A stretch of 64,000 nucleotides of DNA from Tetragonia tetragonoides (taxonomy: Eukaryota; Streptophyta; Magnoliopsida; Caryophyllales; Aizoaceae): NCBI GenBank assembly GCA_038025085.1, contig CM076151.1:8499001-8563000 (forward strand), written 5' to 3'. The translations under genes were made by a program, and so were the position numbers. Positions 1-10,037 of the stretch are shown here, one piece after another. The notes below the pieces were generated by a model. That model was not told where the DNA came from, searched no databases, and was given only the letters and a program-made list of their open reading frames with translations. Within the stretch, counting starts at the first letter, position 1; every line of letters begins with the position of its first letter.

Positions 1-1069
1 ATCAATAAACATTTCATCACATAGTTCTCTTTTTAAGTAACTGGGTAAGGAGTTAGGCCTCCACTTGGTACAAGTGGGTTAATGGATTTGGGGTAGAGCA
101 AGGCACTAGACGTGTGCTTAGGATATCCAAAATATATCCACTTGCTACTTGGGTTGTTGGATTGCTTATTACCGGATTAATTCATCTTCCGTTTGTATTT
201 CGAAGATCAGATTTCACAAGATGGGAATGTAAATCTAGGAGGGAAAATGGTTTTCAATTTCCATTGATATTGAAGACATCTTGTGTTGCAAGCACCTTTG
301 TTAAACATTGACTGTAATTTGAACTGTGTGTGCTAGTTTGTACTAAGTTTTTAAAGGAGTATGTACAGTTGCCCAGGCAATGATATCTCATTCATTGCTA
401 ATGTGCTTGATTAATGAGTACCTGGATGCATCCCTTCAACTCTTATCATTACCTAGCAGCTCATGAGTCATGACTCAAGATTTGTTAAGAATATTTTGTT
501 TTTTACTCTTATAAGTTTGCAAGTTTGTTTGCAAGTAAAAGCAGCCTTCGAATCCTGATCTGTCAGTTGTAGAATAGATGTAGGGGCTGAAACTGTTGGT
601 TATGGAGCATCTTTTCTGCATTTTGGTCTTGAAAGTGGAGGTTCTCAATTTACTACTACATTTCTTAGTGCAGTTGGTTTCCACCAAGCCAACATTTTGA
701 TGTTGGAGCTGCGTCATTGACATCCATCTATTCCTACCATTGTTGTAATCCTTTTGATTGAATGAAACGAGTGCCATAGTGAGCTTCATGCTGTGTAGTG
801 TTCTGTTACCTGATGTTGCTTAAATTGTTTAGTTTGTCATCTTTATCTTGGTGTAAGCTGATGTCGCATGTTGGCTTAATTATCAAGTTTTTACTTTTAA
901 CTACTTCTCCCTAACTCTACTTTAACTACTTTTCCTTTTTATTAGATTTTCTATTAGACTTGGCTATTACAGGGTAAGGCTGTGTATGTTGTCTTGTGAC
1001 CTTGGCTGCAATATCTTAGCTTATGCGGTCTTTTGCTAATATTTAACATCTGTGTTTCCATGATTTAAG
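1..1069. other. No gene recognised
   Basis: I see no coding feature that I can support here. The stretch is AT-rich with short open frames and none shows family similarity. Because a CNGC-like exon begins at about 1070 after a plausible 'tttaag' splice acceptor, upstream exons or intron of that broken gene may lie here in decayed form, but I could not recognise them. Confidence 0.4.
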
Positions 1070-1604
1070 GTTCCAGTTTTTTACCAAATGGTTCAGTTGA
1101 CAATAGACGTGATATGTGTATATAACCTGCAATTTACACTAAAGGCACATTCTTTGTCCGCGAAGGTGATCCAGTCAGTGAAATATGTTTCGTCATTCTT
1201 GGTAACCTTGATTCCTGTACCACAGATGGTGGTCATCCTGGCTTCTTCAATTCAATTCAAATCAGGGCTGGTAAATTCTGCGGTGAGGAATTACTGGTAT
1301 GGGTCCTTGATCTATATCCAGGGGACTGCCATCATCAACTCGAACAGTCAAGGTCATGTCTGATGTTGAGATATTTAGTCTTGGTGCTGAAGATCTGCAG
1401 TTGGTGGCGTTGCAGTTTCTACTCACAGCAGTGGTGGATGGGCAGCATGCTACATAAAAGCAGCCTGGTAGCGTTACAAGAAGCCACAGGCATGACGAAG
1501 GATCATGAGATGGCCATATTTGCTCCACATCAGATGCTGGAATCGAAGTTTATGCAGCTAGGTTGACATATGAGAAGGGAAAAGAGCGGGCGATACATAA
1601 CAGA
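1070..1604 (+). pseudogene. Cyclic nucleotide-gated channel (CNGC) fragment, broken
   Basis: Translation in one frame from about 1070 gives a stretch like the cyclic-nucleotide-binding domain of plant CNGCs: a VPVF..M start, then GTFFVREGDPVSE, an ..ILGNLDSCTTDGG.. segment, and AGKFCGEELL. At about 1325 the match moves to another frame (LPSSTRTVKVMSDVEIFSLGAEDLQ), and near 1425 it moves again (FYSQQW, then WAACYIKAAW interrupted by TAG, the IQ/calmodulin-binding zone). It ends in a YAARL.. stretch and TGA at about 1604. In the family this domain gates a plasma-membrane cation channel. Two frame changes plus an in-frame stop and the absence of the transmembrane region make this a dead 3' fragment. 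Confidence 0.82.
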
Positions 1605-1851
1605 TTCTGATGGCGGCGTCCTCATCACTTATTTCTATGGGTTCCCATGATTTACTCGATTGTGAAGGTCATTCTGGTTAAAATCCTCATGTCACATGTT
1701 TACATCCATATTCTGGGCAAATTGAGGCTGTTGACGAATATGATAGCTTTTGGTGTATGTACATATCTTAGGGACTTATAAACCACCTTACTCGAAACAT
1801 ATACTATGCATAATTTTGGAAAAAGCCCTGATTAGATATGGTAATTTTAAT

Positions 1852-2157
1852 TGCACTTGGTAGGTAGTTTTCTTTGAATCTTAAAGCAATGCTAAGGAAA
1901 GCACGTTAAAGAGCATATTCTTTGGTTTACTAATCAAAAGTTCTTTGTAGAGGGTTACTCTTGCTTTTCCAGTGGCTTTTAGGGTCAAGTCATCTTCCAT
2001 TACATGCACTTGGTAGGTAGTTTTCTTTGAATCTTAAAGCAATGCTAAGGAAAGCACGTTAAAGAGCATATTCTTTGGTTTACTAATCAAAAGTTCTTTG
2101 TAGAGGGTTACTCTTGCTTTTCCAGTGGCTTTTAGGGTCAAGTCATCTTCCATTACA
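1852..2157. repeat. 153-bp perfect tandem duplication
   Basis: The segment 1852-2004 is followed directly by a second copy at 2005-2157. I found no difference between the copies on reading, so the duplication is recent or is an assembly artefact. It lies in non-coding DNA between the CNGC remnant and the DUF716 gene. Confidence 0.9.
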
Positions 2158-2718
2158 TGCAGGTGATTTCAATTTGTCCATTGTAAACCTATCCATTTAT
2201 TAGGGGTGAAAACGGGGAGGGTAATTATAATTGATAAATACCCATATGACTACAACAATATTCTTATCAACTTACTCATTGCTTCTTATCTGCTCAACTC
2301 CATAATTATGGCACAAATCCTACCATGAAGGCATGAACGATAATGTGTGACAGTACAACTCCTTAGTGTCACCGCAGGGCGCAGGTCTAGAGAATAAGTT
2401 CCCTATTAAAAGTGATACAAATACTCACACTAAAAGGGCTACAAATTCTCACAAGCGATAAAATGATTGAACTTACTGATCATATTTCTTTTGGTTCAAA
2501 AAAATTTGGTCATGACAATGACTACAATGAGTATTCTGATTTAATTCTTTCTTCAATAAGTCTATGTAAATTTTGCTGTATCACTGTATGGAGCACTTGG
2601 AAAAAGTCATTATCTAATGGGACGGCACTTTTATTACATATTATGCAAAATCTATGCACCATGCACTAACAGCTTTCGTATGCATATAAAAGATTTAGGA
2701 AAGCTCCTTTATTGTGGT
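2158..2718. other. 5' flank of the DUF716 gene, no gene seen
   Basis: AT-rich non-coding DNA. The portion from about 2645 (aaaatctatgcaccatgca) is similar to the DNA just right of the MULE at 16958, upstream of the second DUF716 copy. This shows the duplication that made the second copy included promoter sequence. Confidence 0.5.
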
Positions 2719-2727
2719 TATATATAA
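2719..2727 (+). promoter_or_regulatory. TATA box of DUF716 gene
   Basis: A 'tatatataa' motif lies about 60-70 bp upstream of the DUF716 start codon, a normal spacing for a plant Pol II core promoter with a short leader. Confidence 0.5.
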
Positions 2728-2787
2728 GATCATGATTCATGAAGATTGTAGCATAACCTCTTAAAACTGTAAAAAGACTCCATTAAA

Positions 2788-3681
2788 ATGGGAACTTTTC
2801 TGGGGCATTTTGTGCCTGGGATAGCCTTGTCCCTTCTTGGTCTTTGGCACATTATCAACACCATCAGTTCTTACCTGAAAGACCCTACCAAATTTGCTTC
2901 AAGATTTTGGTACCCTTTCAACAGTCGTCTCCTGAAACCCAAGGAGCTAGAGCTCATCCTCATCCTGAGTTTCTCTGTCCTAGCAACCGTACTCCAAGTT
3001 CTCGACTTTCCCTTCCTCCGTGTCACCTTCATTCTCATCAACTTCGAGCATGCAACCATGTTCCTCCACCTTGCGATATTTGCAGGTTTCGCCCTGTTTG
3101 CAGAGTTAGCTCAGATATCTAAGTATGTATCTAGTCTTGTTGGAATAATGGCTGCATCAGTTTTCGGTCAGGAGCTTTTCCTGCTCCACTTTCACTCGGC
3201 TGATCATGTTGGTCTTGAAGGCCAATACCATGGGCTTCTGCAGCTGATCGTGTCAATCTCTTTCCTTGCAGCTATAGCCACCACTGTCTTCCCTTCCAGT
3301 TTTGCAGCAGCACTTGTTCTTTCCATTTCTGTTGTCTTTCAAGGTTGTTGGTTTGTCAACATGGGATTCATGCTGTGGGCTCCTAAGTTTGTTGCAGAAG
3401 GTTGCTCTCTGCAGCTTGACGAAGCTAGCAGTGGTGGGATGATGCATGGAGCTGTCTCTTGCGGGTCTCCTGAAGCTGATTTCAGAGCGAGAGCACTGGC
3501 TAATTTGCAGTTCAGTTGGATACTTGCTGGAATTTTGATGTTTACTGGATTTTCTTGCCTGATCCTCGCCAGGAAAGGGACTCCAAGAGTCCAGAGATCG
3601 ACAGCTTATGAGCAGCTTCAGAGTAGGACATCTGATTTGCCGGTAGCTATTGAATGCATCAAGCAGCTTCCTGATCTGTGA
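2788..3681 (+). CDS. DUF716 / TMEM45-like membrane protein
   Basis: Single-exon gene of 297 codons. The N-terminus MGTFLGHFVPGIALSLLGLWH is the signature start of the plant DUF716 (TMEM45) family, and the length is usual for it. About seven hydrophobic segments are visible, with acidic, His and aromatic residues in the middle (LHFHSADHVGLEGQYHGLLQL, around residues 130-150) that are typical of the family. The biochemical role of plant members is not settled; relatives have been linked to pathogen response. The ATG follows a TATA box and is the first in frame. A broken second copy lies at 17.1 kb. Confidence 0.92.
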   Translation: MGTFLGHFVPGIALSLLGLWHIINTISSYLKDPTKFASRFWYPFNSRLLKPKELELILILSFSVLATVLQVLDFPFLRVTFILINFEHATMFLHLAIFAGFALFAELAQISKYVSSLVGIMAASVFGQELFLLHFHSADHVGLEGQYHGLLQLIVSISFLAAIATTVFPSSFAAALVLSISVVFQGCWFVNMGFMLWAPKFVAEGCSLQLDEASSGGMMHGAVSCGSPEADFRARALANLQFSWILAGILMFTGFSCLILARKGTPRVQRSTAYEQLQSRTSDLPVAIECIKQLPDL

Positions 3682-4317
3682 AAATTTCGATCTTAAACGC
3701 AGTATTATTTCTGCGATCAACATTTGCTTTTTCCACACTTGGATTTGTAAGACGTTTCATTGCTACTGAGCAATGAAGTGTTGGCTTATCTCTCTTACTT
3801 AAGAGTCGACTTTTGTTCCTTTTCTTCTTTCTATAAGGGATATGGGATATTTTGTATATCGGTAACAGGTTACAAGTAAGACCGTCAGAATCAGCACTGT
3901 AAAAATCAAAACATTGAAGGGGTAAGTGGGTGGTTACAAATTACATGTACCTGTGTGTTTATGTTGAATACTTCATACACTACAAGTCCCCAGACTTCCA
4001 AAATAACAAAGTTTTTCTGTTTCTTCGCTCTAAGTGAAGAATTAAAACTAGCAGAAATACTATCTGATAATTACTGGATGCTAAAATTACGATCTCAAGC
4101 TGCTGCTGCGGCTGAATATGATCTCTTATATGATTCTCCTGCAATCTTCTTTGACAACTTCAATGAGACTGGATGCACCCTCGGGAATTCATACTACTCA
4201 GACAAGTTCCTAAATCAGCTGAACAGACAATAGGATGTCAGACTGTCAGCCGATTAGGGCCTATATGATTTTGAGCTTCGGAGTGAGCAATTTCCTCAAA
4301 TAAGCACCTCTAGACCT
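3682..4317. other. Intergenic, no supported gene
   Basis: 3' flank of the DUF716 gene. A 92-codon open frame at 3955-4233 (…AAAAAEYDLLYDSPAIF…) has no family resemblance that I know and no clear promoter, so I do not call it a gene. Confidence 0.4.
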
Positions 4318-4320
4318 TTA

Positions 4321-4612
4321 GGTGGTGTTTACTACCTTGCAATCAATTGCAATGCAATCATTTTATAGAGTAAATGTGTGGTGAAAAAGGAAAAAGGGGG
4401 TGAAAAGATATAGAAAAAGTGAGTTTGATTACACCATCCAAAGTAATCACTATTACATTGGAAAAATTGAGCAATTGTGATTACATTAGATAATGCAATC
4501 AACCCCACTTTTTCCATCCCTCTCCTCCCACTCCTTCACTTTTCACCCCACATATACTTTATAACTTGATTGCATTGCATTGCATTTTGATTGCAAGGTA
4601 GTAAACGAGCCC
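4321..4612. mobile_element. Tourist-like MITE (PIF/Harbinger type)
   Basis: A 292-bp element with terminal inverted repeats containing gtttactaccttgcaatca at the left end and its reverse complement at the right. It is flanked by the trinucleotide TTA on both sides (4318-4320 and 4613-4615), the usual target duplication of PIF/Harbinger-type MITEs. It has no coding capacity. It sits between the 3' ends of the DUF716 and PPR genes, where insertions are tolerated. Confidence 0.85.
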
Positions 4613-4814
4613 TTAGTTCTTTGGCTCATATAAGACCACTACAGGAGAGCTTTGCAAGCCATACAAGAATTCACAGTCCGTCCGATCATATCATTTATAC
4701 AAGAATGCGGAAGGCATGGGGTGTTTCTGCCATGCCCTTAAATTCCCCCAACAGGAGTACCCAAGCGATCTGGCAACAGCTCAGGCGTGCTGTTTGATTC
4801 CTTAAAGCTGCTTG

Positions 4815-6642
4815 TTATGCAACCGTTTGGTTTGGCTTGGACTGATTTTCAAGGTCACCCATCCCCTCAATCAATGATATATAGGTGCTGTCATCTGGAG
4901 TAATTCCTTTACTGACCATTTCCTTTAGGAGCTCTTCTGCAAGGGCACCTTCCTTGTTTTTGCACAACCCTTGAATTAAGGCATTGTAGGTAAGAAGAGT
5001 TGGATTAAACCCAATATTGAACATTTCGTCTCGAATCTTGAAGGCATCTTTCATATCACCTCTCTTACTATATCCACTGATAAGAGTGTTGTAACTAATA
5101 TGATCAGGTGAAATACCTCTTTCCTTCATCTCACCAAGAACTTTACGAGCTTCTTCAACCTTACCCTCCCTGCAAAGGCCCTGCATCAACGTATTGTACG
5201 TGATTTCATCAGGGCATAGTTTTCTTCTATCCATCTCCCTCAAGATTGAGAAACCACGCTCAACATTCCCATTGGCACAATAACCATTAATCAGGGCATC
5301 GAACATCACAAGGTCCGGAGTTACACCCTTTTTCTCTGCCTTCTCAAATAGACCAGCTGCCTCATTCATTCTCTTTGATTTGCTCAAGACATGGATAAGA
5401 GACGTGTAAGTAACCCTTGTAGGCTGAATTCCATTGACTGACATCTCATCAAGAAGCTCAAAAGCCTTATTTGCATTTCCACTTTGACAGTACCCATTTA
5501 TCAGAATGTTATATGTAATATGATCAAGCTTCAAACCCTTCTCTCCCATCTCCCTTATCAAGCTATCGGCCATAGCTTCCTTACCCTCCATAAACAGCGC
5601 ATGTACCAGCATATTATACGTCGACAAAGTTGGTTCCAAGCCCTTCTTAACCATCTCATCCCTACAACTAAACGCCTTCTCTAAATCCCCCTTATTGCAA
5701 TACCCATCAATCAAGGCATTGTAAGTCACAGCAGTAGGTACCAATCCAGTTTCCACCATTTTATCAAAAAAACCCACAGCTTCGTCAAACCTCCCCTCTT
5801 TACTTAACCCACTTATGATCGAACCATATGTGTATGAATCAGGATAAATCCCCTTAACCTTCATGTCACTCATCATCCTTTTCGCGCTCTCAAATTTACT
5901 TTTAGAGCAATACCCATGAATTATGGTATTATATGTCACAACATTAGGCTTAAACCCTTCAGCCTCCATAAACCCTACAAACTCCATTGCACTCTTAAAC
6001 TTCCCTTCCTTACACAGCACATTAATCATGATATTAAAAGTATGAGAATTTGAACTAATCCTTAATTTAAACATCTCAGCATACAAAACCCAAGCCAACT
6101 CAGTAGAATTTAATTTAAGAAACAAACTCAACATATCATTACAAGTTTCAACCTTTGGCAATATACCCATATTTTTCATCATCTTAACACTTATAAGCCT
6201 CTTCAGCTTTCTTCAATTGACACAAACCCCTAATCAAATAATCAAATGAAATGCTACTTTCAACACCCAATTTCTCACGGGCTTGACCCAATTTGCCAAA
6301 AATCTCAGAACTAGTTCCTACCTCATTGCTAATTATCCTTTTAGCAAGCTGTAAAGCAGGTTTTGGTGATGTGATACGCGAAACTATAACAAGGGCAAGA
6401 CAATTAGAGTCACAATCAAGACGCTTAAGCTCAATTTGGTCACAAAATTTGGACACAAGATCAGGTTTTGTTTGGAGATTAATAAGGGTTTTAGAAATTA
6501 ATGCAGGTGAGAGAGTGTCTGCTACCTGTTTGATGAAATGCCACTGCGAATTCAAGATTGAAGCTTGCAACTCTTGTTGGGTAACTGCAGTTGTGGAGAG
6601 AGATGAGAATTTGTAGTGTTGTAGGAACTTGTGAAGCTTCAT
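4815..6642 (-). CDS. P-class PPR protein (At2g15630-like), one frameshift
   Basis: Translation of the minus strand gives an organelle-type leader (MKLHKFLQHYKFSSLST..) and then about eleven tandem 35-residue P-type pentatricopeptide repeats (…VTYNTLIDGYCNKGDLEKAF… pattern) ending in TPDDSTYISLIEGMG. I recognise strong similarity to Arabidopsis At2g15630, annotated as mitochondrial. Such proteins bind one base per repeat in organelle transcripts. The reading frame breaks at about 6183: ...EEAYKC ends in TAA and the match resumes one frame over at MMKNMG. A net loss of two bases (probably TT in TGTTTTAAG) would explain it. Everything else is open, so this is either a very young pseudogene or a consensus error. 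Single exon, about 607 residues in all. Confidence 0.88.
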
Positions 6643-6644
6643 GG

Positions 6645-6647
<3 letters not shown>

Positions 6648-6693
<46 letters not shown>

Positions 6694-6700
6694 TGTGTGT

Positions 6701-6747
<47 letters not shown>
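6648..6747. repeat. Compound microsatellite (GA)n-(GT)n
   Basis: A long GA run followed by a GT run sits just upstream of the PPR start codon on the minus strand. The mRNA leader would therefore be rich in AC and CT. Such runs are length-polymorphic and could affect leader length or promoter spacing. Confidence 0.95.
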
Positions 6748-6748
<1 letters not shown>

Positions 6749-6921
6749 GGACCTGAAGGTAGAACTATGGGTTTGGTCTCTTCTTTGCTCGGAAACCTGA
6801 TTAAGGTTGTGGCAAAAGACGGTAATTAGGATTTATAACTATAAGGGTTCTATATTTCTATCCCACATCGGACATATCATAGTAATCAAATATGTTTAAA
6901 TATGAGCTTGTTGTGATCGTA

Positions 6922-7025
6922 GGATACCCACCTTGTGGGTAATTATTAAAATGGAAATTTAAGTTTTATCTTACAAAATTTATCATTTTGCCATCTATTA
7001 AGAATGGACTAGTCTTTTTTTTTTT
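6922..7025 (+). ncRNA. Putative Pol III-type small RNA, copy A
   Basis: Promoter elements: ATCCCACATCG at 6860-6870 matches the plant snRNA USE (RTCCCACATCG) at 11 of 11, then exactly 24 bp, then TTTAAATA at 6895-6902. In dicots this three-turn spacing marks Pol III (U6/U3 type) rather than Pol II snRNA genes. Twenty-seven bases from the TATA start the conserved GGATACCCAC begins. The predicted RNA opens with a perfect 7-bp hairpin (TACCCAC-CTT-GTGGGTA, 6925-6941) and closes with CCATCTATTAAGAATGG, then CTAGTC and T11. I do not recognise the RNA as any known snRNA, snoRNA, 7SL, MRP or telomerase RNA. Confidence 0.55.
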
Positions 7026-7076
7026 CACGGAACGACCGAGCACATCTTTTACACGGTCAGGCACGACACGAGCACG

Positions 7077-7820
7077 TTGCCATCTATTAAGGATGGACTA
7101 GTCTTTTTTTTTCACTGAACGACTGAGCACGACTTTTACCCACCTTGTGGGTAGCTATTAAAATGGAAATTTAAGTTCTATCTTACAAAATTTATCATCT
7201 TGCCATCTATTAAGAATGGACTAGTCTTTTTTTTTTCACGGAACGACCGAGCACGTCTTTTACACGGTCAGGCACGACACGAGCACGTTGCCATCTATTA
7301 AGGATGGACTAGTCTCTTTTTTTCACGGAACGACTGAGCACGACTTTTACACGGTCGACGACACGAGCACGGGCACGACCTGTGCCTACCTTTTGGAAAA
7401 TAAGGCACGACACGGCACGACACGACACGGCGCAGCACGACACGAGCACGTTGCCATCTATTAAGGATGGACTAGTCTTTTTTTTCACTGAACGACTGAG
7501 CACGACTTTTACCCACCTTGTGGGTAGCTATTAAAATGGAAATTTAAGTTCTATCTTACAAAATTTATCATCTTGCCATCTATTAAGAATGGACTAGTCT
7601 TTTTTTTTTTCACGGAACGACCGAGCACGTCTTTTACACGGTTAGGCACGACACGAGCACGTTGCCATCTATTAAGGATGGACTAGTCTTTTTTTTTTCA
7701 CGGAACGACTGAGCACGACTTTTACACGGTCGAGCACGACACGAGCACGGGCACGACCTGTGCCTACCTTTTGGAAAATAAGGCACGGCACGGCACGACA
7801 CGACACGGCGCAGCACGAAG
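7077..7820. repeat. 373-bp tandem duplication with promoterless RNA-gene pieces and GCACGACACG repeats
   Basis: The segment starting gttgccatctattaaggatgg at 7077 recurs at 7450 (period about 373). Each copy carries the 3' hairpin and T run, then a promoterless piece beginning acccaccttgtgggtagc (7138, 7510), then a second 3' hairpin and a stretch of CACGAGCACGACACG-like simple repeats. The latter resemble the low-complexity ends of non-autonomous plant DNA transposons. Arginine- or serine/cysteine-rich open frames here are products of the repeat and are not genes. Confidence 0.75.
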
Positions 7821-8240
7821 CACGACAACTATAAGCACGGCACGACACGACACGACACGAAGCACGAAGGCATGACACGAGCACGACCCGAGCATGGCAC
7901 GAAGCCATCTTTAGTTATAATGTGTCAGGGTCATTTTTGGGTCAGATACGGCTTAAGAAAGGCTTGAACCTGATCCATAATCTTCGGGTTCGGACCGACC
8001 CAGCAGGTCACTTGTGTGATCCAAGGGTTCATTTTGATTAAATTGTCTTGCTAATTTTGCTGGAAGATTCACTTGTGTAATCCAAGGAGAGAAATTTTTT
8101 TCACTGAAGTGTACCTACCTATTGTTTAAATAGAGACATAGTTAATTATTTACTAATATTTTCTCATGAGAAGGATTAATCCCACATCAGATAATCCATA
8201 CTAAACTAATATGTTTAAATATGACCTTGTTGTGGTTGTA

Positions 8241-8354
8241 GGATACCCACTTACTACAAATGGGTAGCTATTTAAAACTTTGTTGAAATCTGCTGATGAC
8301 TTTATTGTTAGAGAAATTATTATCTTGCCATCTATCAAGGATGGACTAGTTTTT
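8241..8354 (+). ncRNA. Putative Pol III-type small RNA, copy B
   Basis: USE-like ATCCCACATCA at 8179-8189 (10 of 11), 24 bp, TTTAAATA at 8214-8221, and conserved GGATACCCAC 27 bases from the TATA start. The 5' hairpin is ACCCACTT-ACTAC-AAATGGGT with one mismatch. The middle contains TGCTGATGA. The 3' hairpin CCATC-TATCAAG-GATGG is followed by ACTAG and T5. Its promoter is intact, so this copy could be active. Confidence 0.55.
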
Positions 8355-8665
8355 CATTTTCGGGTCGGGTACGGGTTGAAAAAGGCATGAACCTGATCCA
8401 GAGTTTTCGGGTTCGAACCGACCCAGGTCACTTGTGTAATCCAAGGTGTCATTTTGATTAAATTGTCTTGCTAATTTTGCTGGAAGATTCACTTGTGTAA
8501 TCCAAGGGGAGAAAATTTTTTCACTAAAATGTACCTACCTATTGCTTAAATAGAGACACGGTACAGTCAACCCTTCACTAATCTTTTCTCATAAGAAGGA
8601 TTAATCCCACATCAGATAATCCATACTAAACTAATATGTTTAAATATAACCTTGTTGTGGTTGTA

Positions 8666-8786
8666 GGATACCCACTTACTATAAGTGGGTAGTTATTTAA
8701 AACTTTGTTGAAATTCGCTGATGACTTCATTCTTAGAGAAATTATCATCTTGCCATCTATTAAGGATGGACTAGTTTTTTTTTTTT
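8666..8786 (+). ncRNA. Putative Pol III-type small RNA, copy C
   Basis: USE-like ATCCCACATCA at 8604-8614, 24 bp, TTTAAATA at 8639-8646, and GGATACCCAC at 8666. The 5' hairpin ACCCACTT-ACTAT-AAGTGGGT pairs perfectly, and the 3' hairpin CCATC-TATTAAG-GATGG is intact. It ends in CTAG plus T12, a strong Pol III stop. This is the best-preserved copy. Confidence 0.6.
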
Positions 8787-9061
8787 CATATCAAATACGA
8801 AGCAGTTTACAAGTTCATTGATTGCAAAAAGCCTCAAATAAATAAAATTTTTGATTAAATTGTCTTGCTAATTTTGCTAGAAGATTCACTTGTATAATTC
8901 AATGGGATAAATCTTTTTCACTAAAGTGTACCTACCTATTGTTTAAATAGAGACATATTCAACCCTTCACTAATCTTTTCTCATAAGAAGGATTAATACT
9001 ATATCAGATAATTCATACTAAACTAATATATTTAAATATGATCTTGTTGATTGTGGTTGTA

Positions 9062-9175
9062 GGATACCCACTTACTACAAGTGGGTAGCTATTTAAAACT
9101 TTGTTGAAATCTACTGATGACTTTATTCTTAGAGAAAGTATCATCTTGCCATCTATTAAGGATGGACTAGTTTTT
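9062..9175 (+). ncRNA. Putative small RNA, copy D (USE degraded)
   Basis: The USE position reads TACTATATCA, four changes from the consensus, so promoter activity is doubtful. TTTAAATA is kept at 9031-9038. The conserved start is 31 rather than 27 bases from the TATA box because of a 4-base insertion (ttgattgtgg). Both hairpins are perfect (ACCCACTT-ACTAC-AAGTGGGT; CCATC-TATTAAG-GATGG), followed by CTAG and T5. Structure has outlived the promoter, which fits a recently silenced copy. Confidence 0.45.
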
Positions 9176-9363
9176 CTTTTCTTTTTTCTTTTTCACATCA
9201 AATACGAAGCAACGGGAGAAATTTTTTTCACCAAAGTGTACCTGCCTATTGTCTGAATATAGACTCAACCCTTCACTAATCTTTTCTCATAAAAAGGATT
9301 AATCCCACATCAAATAATTTATACTAAACTAATACGTCTAAATATGATCTTGTTGTGGTTGTA

Positions 9364-9478
9364 GAACACCCTCTTACTAAGAGTGGGTAGCTATTTAAAA
9401 TTTTGTTGAAATTTGTTGATGACTTATTTCTTAAAAAAATTATCATCTTGTCAATTATCAAGGATGGACTAGTTTTTT
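9364..9478 (+). ncRNA. Putative Pol III-type small RNA, copy E (diverged)
   Basis: USE-like ATCCCACATCA at 9302-9312, 24 bp, TCTAAATA at 9337-9344. The body is more diverged: GAACACCCTCTTACTAAGAGTGGGTAGC keeps much of the first stem with a bulge, while the 3' stem is damaged (CAATTATCAAGGATGG). It ends CTAG, T7, G, T9. Confidence 0.45.
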
Positions 9479-9930
9479 TGTTTTTTTTTCCATACCAAAT
9501 ACGAATCAGTTTACCAAGTTCATTGATTGCAAGAGCCTCAAATAGACGAAATTTTTTGTGACAAATACACAAGGTTTTGGTCAGTTTGTGATTTAATGCT
9601 AATATCGTCCATTGATGGGGCTCGACTTTTTCTTATTTATTCTCTGCATTCAGTTGGTCTTTCTCTGCATACAGTGATTCTTTTTTCACTTGTCATCTAC
9701 ACTACAAATGTGTTCCATTTGATTATTTATTTATTTTTTTTTATTTTTTTATTTTTTTTTACCAAATGTTGGTGTTGTAGACAAATATTAATTCATGTCA
9801 CATTAACAGCACGGAATATGGCCCAAATAGGAAAATTTAACTTCACTAGCTTTTCTAATTAAGATTATATCCCACATCGAATAATTCATACTAAAGTAAT
9901 ATGATTAAATATGAGTTCGTTATGATTATA

Positions 9931-10037
9931 AGATACCCACCTACTAAAGATGGGGAGCTTTCAATTAATTGGATTAAGCTTATGACTTTCACTTTGCAAA
10001 AGTTATTGTCTAGCCATTTGTCAAGGATGGACTAGTT
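9931..10037 (+). ncRNA. Putative Pol III-type small RNA, copy F (most diverged)
   Basis: USE ATCCCACATCG at 9869-9879 (11 of 11), 24 bp, ATTAAATA at 9904-9911, and the conserved start 27 bases from the TATA start. The 5' stem CCCACCT-ACTAA-AGATGGG holds with one mismatch. The 3' hairpin is CCATT-TGTCAAG-GATGG. The T run is short (T4 G T6). Promoter geometry is preserved although the transcript body has changed most. Confidence 0.45.

Noticed and set aside
475..789. Minus-strand 104-codon frame
   Set aside because: No recognisable family, promoter or splice context.
6176..6190. An intron joining the two halves of the PPR gene
   Set aside because: The gap is only a few bases and has no splice signals; a small indel explains it.
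7309..7908. Minus-strand open frames rich in Ser, Cys, Arg and Val
   Set aside because: They are translations of the CACGACACG simple repeats and have no family similarity or gene structure.
8281..8310. C/D-box snoRNA identity for the array RNA
   Set aside because: A TGATGA C-box-like word is present, but there is no D box near the 3' end and no terminal stem joining the boxes.
9527..9862. Plus-strand 111-codon frame
   Set aside because: It lies in the repeat array, with T-run encoded Phe/Leu stretches and no homology.
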